NCBI GenBank assembly: GCA_900168235.1
Contig: FUZG01000006.1
Coordinates: forward strand, 124,001-188,000
Length of the DNA stretch: 64,000 nt
DNA from: Lachnospiraceae bacterium
GTDB taxonomy: Bacteria; Bacillota; Clostridia; Lachnospirales; Lachnospiraceae
Direction of reading: 5' to 3'
The notes beneath the pieces were generated by a model. The model was not told where the DNA came from. It saw only the letters and a list, made by a program, of their open reading frames with translations, and did not search any database. A program made the translations under genes and the position numbers. This document shows, one piece after another, positions 8,555 through 16,987 of the stretch. Position 1 is the stretch's first letter, and every line of letters begins with the position of its first letter.

Positions 8555-9274
8555 ATGCTTCGCATAGCAATTTGTGATGATGATAAATCGGATAGAGAGC
8601 GGATACATGGATATGTTACTGAATATCTTGACGGGAAGGACATTCAGGCAGAGGTCAGAGTATTTGATCATCCGGATACACTGATCCGGGAGTGTGAGAG
8701 CTTTAGACCACAGGTTTATCTTTTAGATATAGTCATGCCAATGGTTACAGGAATACAGGCAGCAAGGGAACTTCGGTGGAATCAGCCGGATGCGCAGATT
8801 ATCTTTGCAACCTCTGAGAGTTCATATGCATTGGAATCTTTTGACGTAAATCCGATCAATTATATCCTGAAGCCTGTAAATAAAGAAAAACTGTTTTCAA
8901 CGCTGGATCTTGCTTTATCCCACGTGCAGATGGATGACAGGAAATCTGTGACAGTCAAGGTTAAGGGCGGTCTGTGCACTTTTCGGCTTGATGAAATAAT
9001 GTACATTGATTATCGGAATCACGTGGTCACATACCACATGTCAAACGGAGAAACTGAGTCAACGCCGACCCTCAGAATAGGTTTTTCTGAATATATGGAA
9101 AAAAATCATTCGGACCAGGAATTTGTGAGATGTCATGAATCCATAAGCGTAAATCTCGAAGCTATTGATAAGCTTACAAAGACAGATATAACTCTGCGGA
9201 ATAATGAAGTGGTTCCGGTTTCAAAAAGCAGATATGCTGAAGTCGCAGACAGTTATATGAATTACAGGTTTTAA
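8555..9274 (+). CDS. LytTR-family response regulator
   Basis: 239 residues. The N-terminal receiver has the acidic pocket CDDDKSD, the phospho-accepting Asp58 in YLLDIVMP and the conserved Lys in YILKPVNK. The C-terminal half is a LytTR DNA-binding domain (IMYIDYRNHVVTYHM, FVRCHESISVNLEAIDKL, VVPVSKSRYAEV), the fold of AgrA-type regulators. The gene is followed 24 bases later by its sensor kinase. The start follows GGGGGG by about 9 bases. Its targets are not visible; no peptide pheromone gene is obvious beside it. Confidence 0.92.
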   Translation: MLRIAICDDDKSDRERIHGYVTEYLDGKDIQAEVRVFDHPDTLIRECESFRPQVYLLDIVMPMVTGIQAARELRWNQPDAQIIFATSESSYALESFDVNPINYILKPVNKEKLFSTLDLALSHVQMDDRKSVTVKVKGGLCTFRLDEIMYIDYRNHVVTYHMSNGETESTPTLRIGFSEYMEKNHSDQEFVRCHESISVNLEAIDKLTKTDITLRNNEVVPVSKSRYAEVADSYMNYRF

Positions 9275-9298
9275 AAATAAGTCTTCGGGGGAGATGGT

Positions 9299-10921
9299 AT
9301 GCGGATATTTCTTCTTTTATTGCTGATTGTCAGCGTAGTGGGACTTTTTATTGAGCTCTGGATCGTGTTCAATAATACCAGAAACCTGCTTCATAAAAAC
9401 CTGCTTCTTAGCTGTCTGGCAATCCTGGTCAACACTGTGGGGTACATGCTGGAGTTGTTATCGACTACAAAAGAGCAGTGTATAACAGCCATCCAGTTTT
9501 CTTACTTCGGCAGAGTGTGGATCGCTTTTTTGCTTTTTAAGTTCACTGTAGAACTGTGTCACATCAAACTTCCTTTTTTAATAAGAAAAATACTTCCGGT
9601 TATCCATGTGGCTGTGTACGGAGCTATCCTTACAATTCCACGTAATGAGCTCTATTACAAGGATATTGAGTATGTGACGGATGGACTGTTTCCTGTGCTG
9701 AGACATGGTGATGGTCCTTTTCATCATGTGCTGATCCAGCTCCAGATGGTCTATATCGTCTGCGTTTTTTACTGGCTCATAAGGGATATGATCAGGAAAA
9801 AAAATCCGTCGGCACGGAAGAGAGCGTTAATAGTATTCTTGGGAATCGCGGTCGAGAGCATTTTGTATGTGATCCAGATTTCAAAAATTCTTGATGTTAC
9901 AAGATATTTTGACCTTACAATTTTTGGTTACGTTGTTCTGACATTTTTTATGTATATAGCGATACTTCGCTGCAATCTGCTCGGTATCATCGATATGAAC
10001 AGGGAGTTTATGATCGATAAGGTGACGGAAGCGGTTATCGGTGTCAATGAGCTTGGGAAGGTTGAGTATTACAACGATATGGCACTGAGCCTTTTCCCGG
10101 CGCTTGTCACTGCGCCTGAAAGTGTGGCGGAAAAGATAAGCTCTGCGATTTCAAATGGTGAAACGATAACTGTCAGAGACCGGATATATATGCCCGATGA
10201 AAACGAGGTGACGGATGGCTCTGATACGCTGGGAAAACTCTATACCATGGTGGACTCCACGGAGCTTAAGCAGAATGAGTATAAGCTCAAGGCGGATGCC
10301 GAGATTCTTGAGATGGCTGCCAAAAGTATGAAAGAGCGGCTGGTGTCTGCTGAGGAATTAATGAAGCAGGACAGAGCCATGAGGCATGACAGGAGACATT
10401 TTGAGGCGCTGGTCATGACGCTTTTGGAAGAGGGAAAAGTGGATGAAGCAAAAAAATGTATATCGGAGCGTCTTGAACAGGAACCGCATATGTCTGTCAG
10501 ATATTGCGAGAATACAACTGTTAATGCAGCGATCACCCACTATGTATCGCTTGCGGAAAAGAGCGGGATTAAAACGACCGTGCACGCTAATATTCCCTTT
10601 GAACCGGGAGTTGATGATATGCAGCTCGCCATTGCGATAAGTAACCTGCTGGAAAATTCAGTCCACGCATGTGAGGAAGTTCCGGAGGAAGATCGTTTTA
10701 TCAATCTTACCGCAAAGTATAAGAGGCAGCTTCTTATCGAGATATCCAACTCATGTAAGTCAAAGGTTTCACTGGATAATGAAGGACATCCGTTCACAAC
10801 GGAAAAAGACCATGGAATAGGAACAAGAAGTGTACTTGCTTTCGTGAATCAGACAGGAAGCGAGATCAGGTATATTGCCGAGGATAATATTTTTAAGGTG
10901 CGGATGATGATCGGAGCATGA
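9299..10921 (+). CDS. Membrane sensor histidine kinase, 7TM plus GHKL ATPase
   Basis: 540 residues. The first ~230 residues contain about seven membrane helices resembling the HisKA_7TM sensor domain. A short PAS-like segment follows (DKVTEAVIGVNELGKVEYYNDM), then a coiled linker and the phospho-accepting histidine region AMRHDRRHFEAL. The C-terminal GHKL ATPase shows the N box ISNLLENSVHACEE and a G box KDHGIGTRSV. This is the AgrC-like class that pairs with LytTR regulators. The kinase probably senses a membrane-soluble or peptide ligand and phosphorylates Asp58 of the upstream regulator. A terminator follows. Confidence 0.9.
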   Translation: MRIFLLLLLIVSVVGLFIELWIVFNNTRNLLHKNLLLSCLAILVNTVGYMLELLSTTKEQCITAIQFSYFGRVWIAFLLFKFTVELCHIKLPFLIRKILPVIHVAVYGAILTIPRNELYYKDIEYVTDGLFPVLRHGDGPFHHVLIQLQMVYIVCVFYWLIRDMIRKKNPSARKRALIVFLGIAVESILYVIQISKILDVTRYFDLTIFGYVVLTFFMYIAILRCNLLGIIDMNREFMIDKVTEAVIGVNELGKVEYYNDMALSLFPALVTAPESVAEKISSAISNGETITVRDRIYMPDENEVTDGSDTLGKLYTMVDSTELKQNEYKLKADAEILEMAAKSMKERLVSAEELMKQDRAMRHDRRHFEALVMTLLEEGKVDEAKKCISERLEQEPHMSVRYCENTTVNAAITHYVSLAEKSGIKTTVHANIPFEPGVDDMQLAIAISNLLENSVHACEEVPEEDRFINLTAKYKRQLLIEISNSCKSKVSLDNEGHPFTTEKDHGIGTRSVLAFVNQTGSEIRYIAEDNIFKVRMMIGA

Positions 10922-10943
10922 TCATGACAATTTAAAATAGTGT

Positions 10944-10988
10944 AAAGCAGGCTAAATGCGGTGTACGCGGAGGTCTGCTTTTGCTTTT
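10944..10988 (+). terminator. Terminator after the two-component system
   Basis: AAAGCAG pairs with CTGCTTT around a 24-base loop; T-rich sequence (TTTTGCTTTTTT) follows. Confidence 0.65.
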
Positions 10989-11042
10989 TTGTTAGATTGA
11001 TTACATAAATAAAGCATCTTACGGAAACAGGAGGTATTAGGG

Positions 11043-11255
11043 TTGATCATGGATAAAAAGTCGAATGAGTATGATATCCCTAAACGAGAAGGAAGCGTAT
11101 GGCCTGATGACATATGCCCTGCGTATACACCACGGAAGGACGCAATACCTTCGATAAAAGGATGCTGGTACTGTAAATATGCGGATTTTCATCTGGAAGA
11201 AGAACGTGTGCTGGAGGTAGGAATCTGTAAGTGGCCTAAGAAAATGATCGATTAG
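11043..11255 (+). CDS. Small Cys-containing protein of unknown function
   Basis: 70 residues, acidic and basic patches, with CWYCKYADF and GICKWPKK, plus an earlier DICPAY; four cysteines could bind a metal. AGGAGG at 11029-11034 lies 8 bases before a TTG (11043) and 14 before an ATG (11049); the TTG has better spacing, so either start is possible. I do not recognise the family. It heads a small group with a truncated DUF3795 gene, which is also Cys-rich when intact, and a GNAT gene. Confidence 0.6.
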   Translation: MIMDKKSNEYDIPKREGSVWPDDICPAYTPRKDAIPSIKGCWYCKYADFHLEEERVLEVGICKWPKKMID

Positions 11256-11282
11256 ACTGCAAAAAGAGAGGTAAGAGAAGGT

Positions 11283-11429
11283 ATGAAACAGGTTATTGCA
11301 TATTGCGGACTGGACTGTGAAAAATGTGAGGCGCGCATTGCAACAGTCAATAATGATAATGATCTGCGTGTGAAGGTCGGCGCGATCATCGCCAATAATG
11401 AAGAAGCACGAAAGAATCTGGGAATGTAA
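11283..11429 (+). pseudogene. Truncated DUF3795 gene
   Basis: 48 codons from ATG 11283, preceded by a plausible AGAGAGG site. The N terminus MKQVIAYCGLDCEKCEAR matches the start of DUF3795 proteins, which normally run to 100 or more residues with additional Cys clusters. Here a TAA follows LGM and no Cys-rich continuation appears in any frame downstream, so the 3' portion is lost. The product, if made, would keep only the first cysteines. Confidence 0.65.
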
Positions 11430-11478
11430 AAATATTTGAAACTGCGGTGGTTTGCAAAATTTTCGACATGGAGGGGTT

Positions 11479-12225
11479 ATGGAGTACATACGGGTCACAA
11501 AAGATAATCTTGAAAAAGAGCACATCTGCTGTGCTATATCCAATAATAAAGATGCACAGGTCGCTTCAAAAAAGGAGTGGCTCTCAGACAGGTTTGATGA
11601 GGGACTGGTATTCCTAAAAAGTGCGGAACGGGGGAAGTGTTTTATCGAGTATATTCCTGCGGAGAATGCATGGAATCCTATAGATGCTCCGGGATATATG
11701 TACATTGACTGTCTGTGGGTGTCCGGATCTTTTAAGGGTCATGGATATTCGAGTGATCTTCTTTCTGAGTGTATCAGAGACAGTAAGGAAAAGGGTAAAA
11801 AGGGGCTTTGCATATTGGCTGCGGCGAAAAAGAAACCGTTTCTTGCAGATCCGAAATTCTTAAAATATAAAGGCTTTGAAGTATGCGATGAAGCTGATAA
11901 CGGCATACAGCTATGGTATCTTCCTTTTGAAAAGGGAGCGGATAAGCCTAAATTTATGGAATGTGCAAAGCATCCGCATATAGATGAGCAGGGATATGTT
12001 CTTTATTATACGAGCCAGTGTCCGTTTAATGCGAAGTATGTGCCTGTTGTGGAAGAAACTGCGGAGAAAAACGGGATAGCATTTAAGGCGGTAAAGATCG
12101 AGAACAGAGAAGATGCGCGTAAGGCACCGACTCCGGTCACAACTTATGCACTTTTTCGTGATGGGGAGTATATCACGAATGAGCAGATGAATGATAAGAA
12201 GTTTTTGAAGCTGGTGAACGGGTGA
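11479..12225 (+). CDS. GNAT acetyltransferase with C-terminal YoaP-like domain
   Basis: 248 residues. The first ~150 form a GNAT domain (YIDCLWVSGSFKGHGYSSDLL acetyl-CoA region split here as a long beta-alpha element). The last ~90 residues (GYVLYYTSQCPFNAKYVP to TTYALFRDGEYITNEQM) resemble the YoaP domain found fused to GNATs, which includes a thioredoxin-like CPFN segment. ATG 11479 follows GGAGGGG; an upstream TTG at 11452 lacks a site. Substrate unknown. It probably shares a transcript with the two small genes upstream. Confidence 0.8.
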   Translation: MEYIRVTKDNLEKEHICCAISNNKDAQVASKKEWLSDRFDEGLVFLKSAERGKCFIEYIPAENAWNPIDAPGYMYIDCLWVSGSFKGHGYSSDLLSECIRDSKEKGKKGLCILAAAKKKPFLADPKFLKYKGFEVCDEADNGIQLWYLPFEKGADKPKFMECAKHPHIDEQGYVLYYTSQCPFNAKYVPVVEETAEKNGIAFKAVKIENREDARKAPTPVTTYALFRDGEYITNEQMNDKKFLKLVNG

Positions 12226-12289
12226 CTCTACTTTACGCAGGTTGCTGCATGGGTGCTGATGTAATATGTTTGACGCAGGAGGTGATGAG

Positions 12290-12922
12290 ATGAATCAGTA
12301 CATTACAGGAACAGCCATTAAGGAACTGCGTGAACAGAGAAAGATGACTCAGCTCCAGCTTGCTGAGATTTTAGGTGTAAGTGACAAGACTGTTTCAAAG
12401 TGGGAAACGGCGAAGGGGTATCCGGACATCACACTTTTGGAACCGATAGCGGATGCTTTTGGAGTATCGGTGCCGGAGCTGATCTCAGGGCATCAGATAA
12501 AAAATGCAAATGTATCCGCAAATATGATTCGTTCAAAGTTTTATGTATGTCCGGTCTGCGGAAATGTGATACACAGCATGGGCGAAGCAGTGATACACTG
12601 CCATGGAGTGGGACTGCTCCCTGCGGAAGCGGAACAGACGGATGAAAATCACATGATCTTTATAGAGCGGATTGAGGATGAGTATTATGTCAGAATAGAT
12701 CATGAAATGACCAAGAAGCATTATATTTCCTTTATTGCAGCGGTATCTTCAGATCGATGCCAGATGGTAAAGCTTTATCCGGAGGGTGAGGCGGAGGCAA
12801 GGTTTAAGATCAGCGGTGTACGAAAGATTTATTTTTATTGTAACCGGGACGGTCTGTTTGCACAGGAGAGGAACAGATTAATGTTGAGATGCCGGAAATC
12901 AAAGAGTCTGCAAAGCTTGTAA
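12290..12922 (+). CDS. XRE regulator fused to a desulfoferrodoxin-like domain
   Basis: 210 residues. Residues 1-70 are an XRE helix-turn-helix (KELREQRKMTQLQLAEILG, VSDKTVSKWETAKGYPDI). From about residue 85 the protein resembles desulfoferrodoxin: CPVCGNVIHSMGEA, then a superoxide-reductase-like core with IERIEDEYYVRIDHEMTKKH and the end motif FYCNRDGLF. In the enzyme the iron is held by four His and one Cys; here HEMTKKH keeps the His-x5-His pair and the Cys is kept, but the usual His of YCNLHG is Asp. It may be a redox- or metal-sensing regulator rather than an enzyme. Start ATG 12290 follows AGGAGGTGATG; ATG 12266 does not. The last 16 residues may be frame-shifted. Confidence 0.8.
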   Translation: MNQYITGTAIKELREQRKMTQLQLAEILGVSDKTVSKWETAKGYPDITLLEPIADAFGVSVPELISGHQIKNANVSANMIRSKFYVCPVCGNVIHSMGEAVIHCHGVGLLPAEAEQTDENHMIFIERIEDEYYVRIDHEMTKKHYISFIAAVSSDRCQMVKLYPEGEAEARFKISGVRKIYFYCNRDGLFAQERNRLMLRCRKSKSLQSL

Positions 12923-13005
12923 AAATGATAACAGGCGAAGATGTGGAGAAATACGATAAACTTTTGAGCCTCGCAGTGACAGGGGGAGATATTAGCTGGA
13001 TATAA
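12889..13005 (+). other. Short open frame overlapping the end of the XRE gene
   Basis: A second frame runs through the end of the regulator gene and beyond it (MPEIKESAKLVKMI, then ITGEDVEKYDKLLSLAVTG, ending SWI). Its protein-like, acidic-helical composition contrasts with the odd basic tail of the regulator (LRCRKSKSLQSL), so it is either an overlapping small gene or the remains of a neighbouring gene that was joined here. I do not recognise it. Confidence 0.3.
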
Positions 13006-13065
13006 TCGGTGATATGGATCAAGGCAGAGAAGGTATTTGATAAGTTCTGCTGCATATCAAAAAAT

Positions 13066-13108
13066 AAAAGCGAGCGAACATCATATTCATCAGATGTTCG
13101 CTCGCTTT
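13066..13108 (-). terminator. Strong hairpin, terminator of the flagellin gene
   Basis: AAGCGAGCGAACATC and GATGTTCGCTCGCTT form a perfect 15-bp stem around CATATTCATCA-type loop. Read on the minus strand it is followed by TTTTATTTTTT, so it best terminates the flagellin transcript; on the plus strand it could also stop the XRE transcript. Confidence 0.8.
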
Positions 13109-13179
13109 GTTGTACGTGATATGGAAATTCACTTGGTAAGGTGTTGGCTGGTTTGAAATTTTTCAGTCAAGATCAGTGG

Positions 13180-14517
13180 TTATTGCAACAGTGATAAAGT
13201 ACCCTCTGAAAGCTGGTTAGCCTGCGAAAGCATGGACTGCCCTGCCTGCTGTAATACTTTTCCTTTTGAGTAATTGACCATTTCAGATGCCATATTAGTA
13301 TCTCTTATCAATGATTCAGAAGCCTGTGTATTCTCCGAAATGTTGTCGTTGTTTTTAAGAGCGTGTTCCAAGCGGTTTTGCAAAGCTCCAAATTGAGAAC
13401 GTGTTTCGGAAACCATATCAATGGCTCTTCTGATACGATCTATTGAATTCTCAGCTCTTTCTTGAGATAAGGTATTGACAAAAAACATGCCTAACGAATC
13501 GTTACATAGTGAATGCCATGAAAGGGTTAAACCCTGTCCTTCTTTTGCACCGGTTTGAATCCATATTTTTTCCCACTTTGGATTGACTATTTCGGTCCCG
13601 ATTTCGCCGTTAAGAGGAGACGCCTTTTGTGTTGTACGCCGATCATATATAATTAAGGTACTTCCAGTAGGATCGTCTGGATCAAGTTCATAATTTGAAT
13701 TATGTTTATTGGGGCGTGAGCCTGTTGGATATACTGAGCCTGTTGCATATTGTTCATCATTCAGTTGTGTTCCTGTAGCAGTTATGATTCGTTCGATTAG
13801 TTGTTGTGCATTCGTACAGCCTTGGGTTCCGACGGTATAGGTATAATTAAGATCTTTGGATATTTTGCTATGAGTTGTTCTATTTGAGTCAAATGTAATC
13901 ATATAACGTCTTTTACAGGTACAACATGTTGACCAAATTTGTCTGTTATCCAGTATGCTGATATTATCGAAATTTACATTGGCGAAATTAATTTTTACAG
14001 CTGCTTGATATTTACTGCCGCTTGGGTTGGTATATGTATTTGCCATATATCCTGCATCATATGAAGCCTGGTCAAAGGTGACGCCATCAGAATTAAATAG
14101 TTTTAATTCGTTAAATGTAGCTGTTTCAAAAATACGATGCATTTCACCTTTAAGTTGTAATACTTCAGCGTGTATATGTTCTCGATCCGAATCGCTGAGA
14201 GTTCCGTTTGTTGCTTTTATCGCTAATTCATTCATCCGCTGAAGCATATCATGAACTTCATTAAGATACCCGTCTCCGGTCTGTACCAGACTTATGCCAT
14301 CCTGAATATTACTCGAACCCTGAGTTAATCCGCGGATAGATTTTCTCATTACTTCAGAAATTGAAAGACATGCTGCATCATCAGCAGAACGATTAACTTT
14401 ATAACCGGAAGAAAGTTTCTCCGTACTTTTCGATAAATTAGTATCAGTTATCCCAAGCTGACGATTAGAAAACATACTCAGCATATTATGGTTAATAACA
14501 TTTGTGCTATTGCTCAT
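13180..14517 (-). CDS. Flagellin with Cys-rich variable domain
   Basis: 445 residues. The conserved D0/D1 N terminus (NMLSMFSNRQLGITD, LSSGYKVNRSADDAACLSIS, GSSNIQDGISLVQTGDGYL) and C terminus (RAENSIDRIRRAIDMVSE, SLIRDTNMASEMVNYSKG, QAGQSMLSQANQLSEGTL) bracket a variable centre of about 200 residues. The protein has six cysteines, including a CCTC cluster in the centre and one in the usually invariant ADDAAGL segment; flagellins rarely contain Cys. The ribosome site GGGGGAGG is upstream of ATG 14517. It would be exported by the flagellar type III system and form the filament. It stands alone, not in a flagellar operon, so it may be one of several paralogues. Confidence 0.88.
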   Translation of the reverse strand: MSNSTNVINHNMLSMFSNRQLGITDTNLSKSTEKLSSGYKVNRSADDAACLSISEVMRKSIRGLTQGSSNIQDGISLVQTGDGYLNEVHDMLQRMNELAIKATNGTLSDSDREHIHAEVLQLKGEMHRIFETATFNELKLFNSDGVTFDQASYDAGYMANTYTNPSGSKYQAAVKINFANVNFDNISILDNRQIWSTCCTCKRRYMITFDSNRTTHSKISKDLNYTYTVGTQGCTNAQQLIERIITATGTQLNDEQYATGSVYPTGSRPNKHNSNYELDPDDPTGSTLIIYDRRTTQKASPLNGEIGTEIVNPKWEKIWIQTGAKEGQGLTLSWHSLCNDSLGMFFVNTLSQERAENSIDRIRRAIDMVSETRSQFGALQNRLEHALKNNDNISENTQASESLIRDTNMASEMVNYSKGKVLQQAGQSMLSQANQLSEGTLSLLQ

Positions 14518-14636
14518 CTATATCCTCCCCCTTAAGTGATACGTAAAGCTTTTAGGAAATGTTACTTTTGCAAGAGTAGTATTAAATTTAATAGATATGT
14601 GATGCATAGAAATTTTGGATTGTTCATACGAAGAAT

Positions 14637-14662
14637 ATATCGAACGTGTTATGTAGGATTTA
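14637..14662 (-). promoter_or_regulatory. Possible sigma-28 promoter for flagellin
   Basis: On the minus strand TAAA is followed 14 bases later by TTCGATAT, close to the motility sigma factor consensus (TAAA, 15 bases, GCCGATAA). It would give a leader of about 110 bases. The match is partial. Confidence 0.35.
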
Positions 14663-14726
14663 AAGCATTTTTTTGTAAGAATATCATTCTAAATAGTATT
14701 TGATCCGATAAAATAATCAGGACGGG

Positions 14727-14764
14727 CTGTATTTCAACGGAATGAAGTTGGAATACAGCTTTTT
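14727..14764 (+). terminator. Hairpin with T tail upstream of the 14806 gene
   Basis: CTGTATTTCAAC pairs with GTTGGAATACAG (one G-U pair) around GGAATGAA and is followed by CTTTTT. It is only 40 bases before a start codon, so it is either the end of an unseen transcript or a leader attenuator of the next gene. Confidence 0.55.
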
Positions 14765-14805
14765 AAATGTTCGCAGTTCGTTGGCTGACTGCGGAAAGGA
14801 GTGCT

Positions 14806-15255
14806 ATGGTTATAACGGATCATGACCTGTTAACAGCATATGATGAAATAAAGAAAGTAAGGCAGGAAAAAGGTGCAGAGCAAAGCAGGACTTTTTCTGA
14901 CATACTGAAAAAGAAGAGTGTAAACTGCCCGTATGGAGAACTCGCAGAGGACGGGAAGATCGTGTATAACGGAGTTACTTTCATGTGTGACCCGCTTACA
15001 AATTCCATCACACTGGGTGATGTGACAAGTGATCCGAAGAAGGTACTGAATATCAAGCTTCCAAGCGGCGGTAATCTGAAAGTAAATGTAAATAATCTGG
15101 ATGAGCTTGCAAAAGCCGTAGGAATGTTCTCGCCGGAAGATTTGAATGCGATACTTCGGGCGATAGCAGAGTATAATCAATGTAAGAGAAAGATGGAAGA
15201 AATCGAAGAGGAGAAACATGAATTGATTTCATCGATAGGCAGCAAGAAGACATAA
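14806..15255 (+). CDS. Conserved-looking hypothetical protein next to flagellin
   Basis: 149 residues, soluble, no signal peptide. The middle (DGKIVYNGVTFMCDPLTNSI, LPSGGNLKVNVNNLDELAKA) looks like a small beta domain and the C terminus (AILRAIAEYNQCKRKMEEI) is a charged helix that could form a coiled coil. ATG 14806 follows AAGGAG; the longer frame from 14767 has no site. It is divergent from the flagellin gene, and similar proteins occur near flagellin genes in related bacteria as far as I recall, so a flagellar accessory role is a weak inference. Confidence 0.6.
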   Translation: MVITDHDLLTAYDEIKKVRQEKGAEQSRTFSDILKKKSVNCPYGELAEDGKIVYNGVTFMCDPLTNSITLGDVTSDPKKVLNIKLPSGGNLKVNVNNLDELAKAVGMFSPEDLNAILRAIAEYNQCKRKMEEIEEEKHELISSIGSKKT

Positions 15256-15278
15256 AGTAAGATTTATTCGGAGTAGAA

Positions 15279-15584
15279 ATGTCGATTTTAAATCGAAAGA
15301 TCATATATTTTATAACGGTAGTTGAAGAAGGATCATTTTCGGCAGCGGCAAAAAGATTATTTATGTCGCAGGCAAATCTTTCAAAGTAGATAAATGCGCT
15401 GGAAACAGAGCTCATTCCGTGTGACAACGTAGTGCCGTCCTTTGGTCAGAGAAAAAATACAGCAGTTGTTGATGAACTGAAGAATATCATTCCCGATACA
15501 CGTATCATTGGGGATTGCTCAAATGTTGGCGGAACGCTGTGGCAGTCTGTCCGCTCAGGATTTGAGATGGCTTTTGAAATCTGA
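15279..15584 (+). pseudogene. LysR N terminus joined to an oxidoreductase C terminus
   Basis: ATG 15279 opens a LysR-type helix-turn-helix (IIYFITVVEEGSFSAAAKRL, FMSQANLSK) that is cut by an in-frame TAG at 15387-15389 where LysR proteins have Gln (SKQINALE). The same frame continues with ALETELIP and then, from about 15420, matches the C-terminal end of NAD(P)/FAD oxidoreductases of the enoate-reductase type (KNIIPDTRIIGDCSNVGGT, SVRSGFEMAFEI). So a deletion joined the start of a regulator gene to the end of its likely former neighbour, and a nonsense mutation followed. A terminator comes right after. Confidence 0.75.
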
Positions 15585-15597
15585 GATTAAATAATAG

Positions 15598-15643
15598 TCC
15601 GCAGACCTGCGTATGATTTATGGCGGGTCTGTGGATTTTTTTG
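15598..15643 (+). terminator. Terminator after the LysR/oxidoreductase remnant
   Basis: TCCGCAGACCTGC pairs with GCGGGTCTGTGGA (two G-U pairs) and is followed by TTTTTTT. It probably belonged to the lost oxidoreductase gene. Confidence 0.75.
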
Positions 15644-15747
15644 TAAATAAGAAGTATTATGGATGTTATTGTATTTTGATCTATTGTATATCGAAAGGGA
15701 TTAGTTGGTTCATAGAAAAATCAAATCAATATTCAGGACTTTAAATC

Positions 15748-16950
15748 ATGAGAAAAATCAGAAGAAAAAATCCAATAATATTCATCCTGACTATAGCGCT
15801 CACGGTTATGGTCACGATGCCAATAAATGCTGAGGAAGAAGACTATCGTGCGTATGCACATGGAATCAGTTATGTACAAAATCCTGTCACAGAAAAGAGT
15901 TATCTTGTATGGTCGGACGCCTATAAAAAAGGAATCAGGTCCGATGGAACCTGGACGCATGATGTCTTTATGGCAAAACTGAACCTCAAAAAACCCAAAA
16001 TCCGCAGCAGTAAACGACTGATAAAAGCAGATGAAGCGCAGGAACCGGCAAGTGCTTCATGCACGGATGACGGGAATATGATCGTGACCTTTGAAGACGG
16101 GAATGATGCAGGTGACAACGAGCTTTACCAGCGATTTGCTGTCTACAATAAAAAGATGAGACCCATCGTAAAATATCCGGCAGATATAGCAGCAGGCGGT
16201 CATTCAGGTCATGCGGCAAGTACAGCAGATCATCACATTGTATTCTGGTGCGAGGGATGGATCGATGAAGGCGGTGTTGACGGACTTGGAACAGGCGATG
16301 ATGTTTATGTGACTTCAATGGATTCAGACGGAGAGAATATGAAAACCATTGATGTTTGTAAGTCCGTTTCTACAAGGGATTGGTGGCCTCTTGCGGCTGC
16401 ATCGCATGATAAGGCTATGCTTGTCTGGCAAAGATATGTTGAGGGGCAAAAATATGCACATCTTTGTTTCTCAATTTATGATCCTGCAGGTGCACGGCTT
16501 GAAACAGTGTCAAATAATGAAACCGCAGTCGAGCTTAAGGATATGAAGCTGAAATACTACAGCTATAATGTCGTTTATCTTGATAAGCTCAGATTGTTTG
16601 CTGTAAATCTCACGACTGCTGATGACAAAGGTGTCTTACTGCTTATTGATCAGAGCGGTAAGATCGTAAAAAAGATAGAAAACTGTGCTGCGTTTGTACG
16701 GGAAGCATCGCCTGCCGTAAAGACAGATGGATCAGTGGTTACACTTTTCTATCCGGTCAACAAGAAAAGTATCCAGTCATTTTCAATCTCTTCGGATCTC
16801 AAGGTTGAGACCGCCTTAAAGGATGTGGATTACGAATGGACTGACTGTGGGACAGCCGGATTTATCGATGAAAAGGAACGTGCAGTCTTTGCGTCGCTTG
16901 ATACTGCACATTTCAAAAAAGGCAGACGCACGATAAAACTTATCTATTAA
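15748..16950 (+). CDS. Secreted protein of unknown function
   Basis: 400 residues with a signal peptide (MRKIRRKNPIIFILTIAL, hydrophobic core, cleavage near PINAEEE). The mature part contains recurring strand-turn segments (SYLVWSDAYKKGIRSDG, NMIVTFEDGNDAGDNELYQ, HIVFWCEGWIDEGGVDGLG, AMLVWQRYVEGQKYAHL), suggesting a beta-propeller, perhaps binding carbohydrate or acting as a surface protein. I do not recognise the family. No sorting signal is present, so it is probably released or loosely held. The asparaginase gene starts 37 bases downstream and may be cotranscribed. Confidence 0.75.
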   Translation: MRKIRRKNPIIFILTIALTVMVTMPINAEEEDYRAYAHGISYVQNPVTEKSYLVWSDAYKKGIRSDGTWTHDVFMAKLNLKKPKIRSSKRLIKADEAQEPASASCTDDGNMIVTFEDGNDAGDNELYQRFAVYNKKMRPIVKYPADIAAGGHSGHAASTADHHIVFWCEGWIDEGGVDGLGTGDDVYVTSMDSDGENMKTIDVCKSVSTRDWWPLAAASHDKAMLVWQRYVEGQKYAHLCFSIYDPAGARLETVSNNETAVELKDMKLKYYSYNVVYLDKLRLFAVNLTTADDKGVLLLIDQSGKIVKKIENCAAFVREASPAVKTDGSVVTLFYPVNKKSIQSFSISSDLKVETALKDVDYEWTDCGTAGFIDEKERAVFASLDTAHFKKGRRTIKLIY

Positions 16951-16987
16951 GTTTTGCGTGAATAATAAAAGCTATAGGAAGTACCAG

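Noticed and set aside
11037-11705. 222-codon open frame on the minus strand
   Set aside because: It is antisense to three plus-strand genes with ribosome sites and recognisable GNAT and DUF3795 sequence; its product is Phe/Ser/Cys-rich without family features.
15387-15389. Amber codon as pyrrolysine or other recoding
   Set aside because: It falls where LysR proteins have Gln and the gene is a deletion chimera, so a nonsense mutation is simpler.
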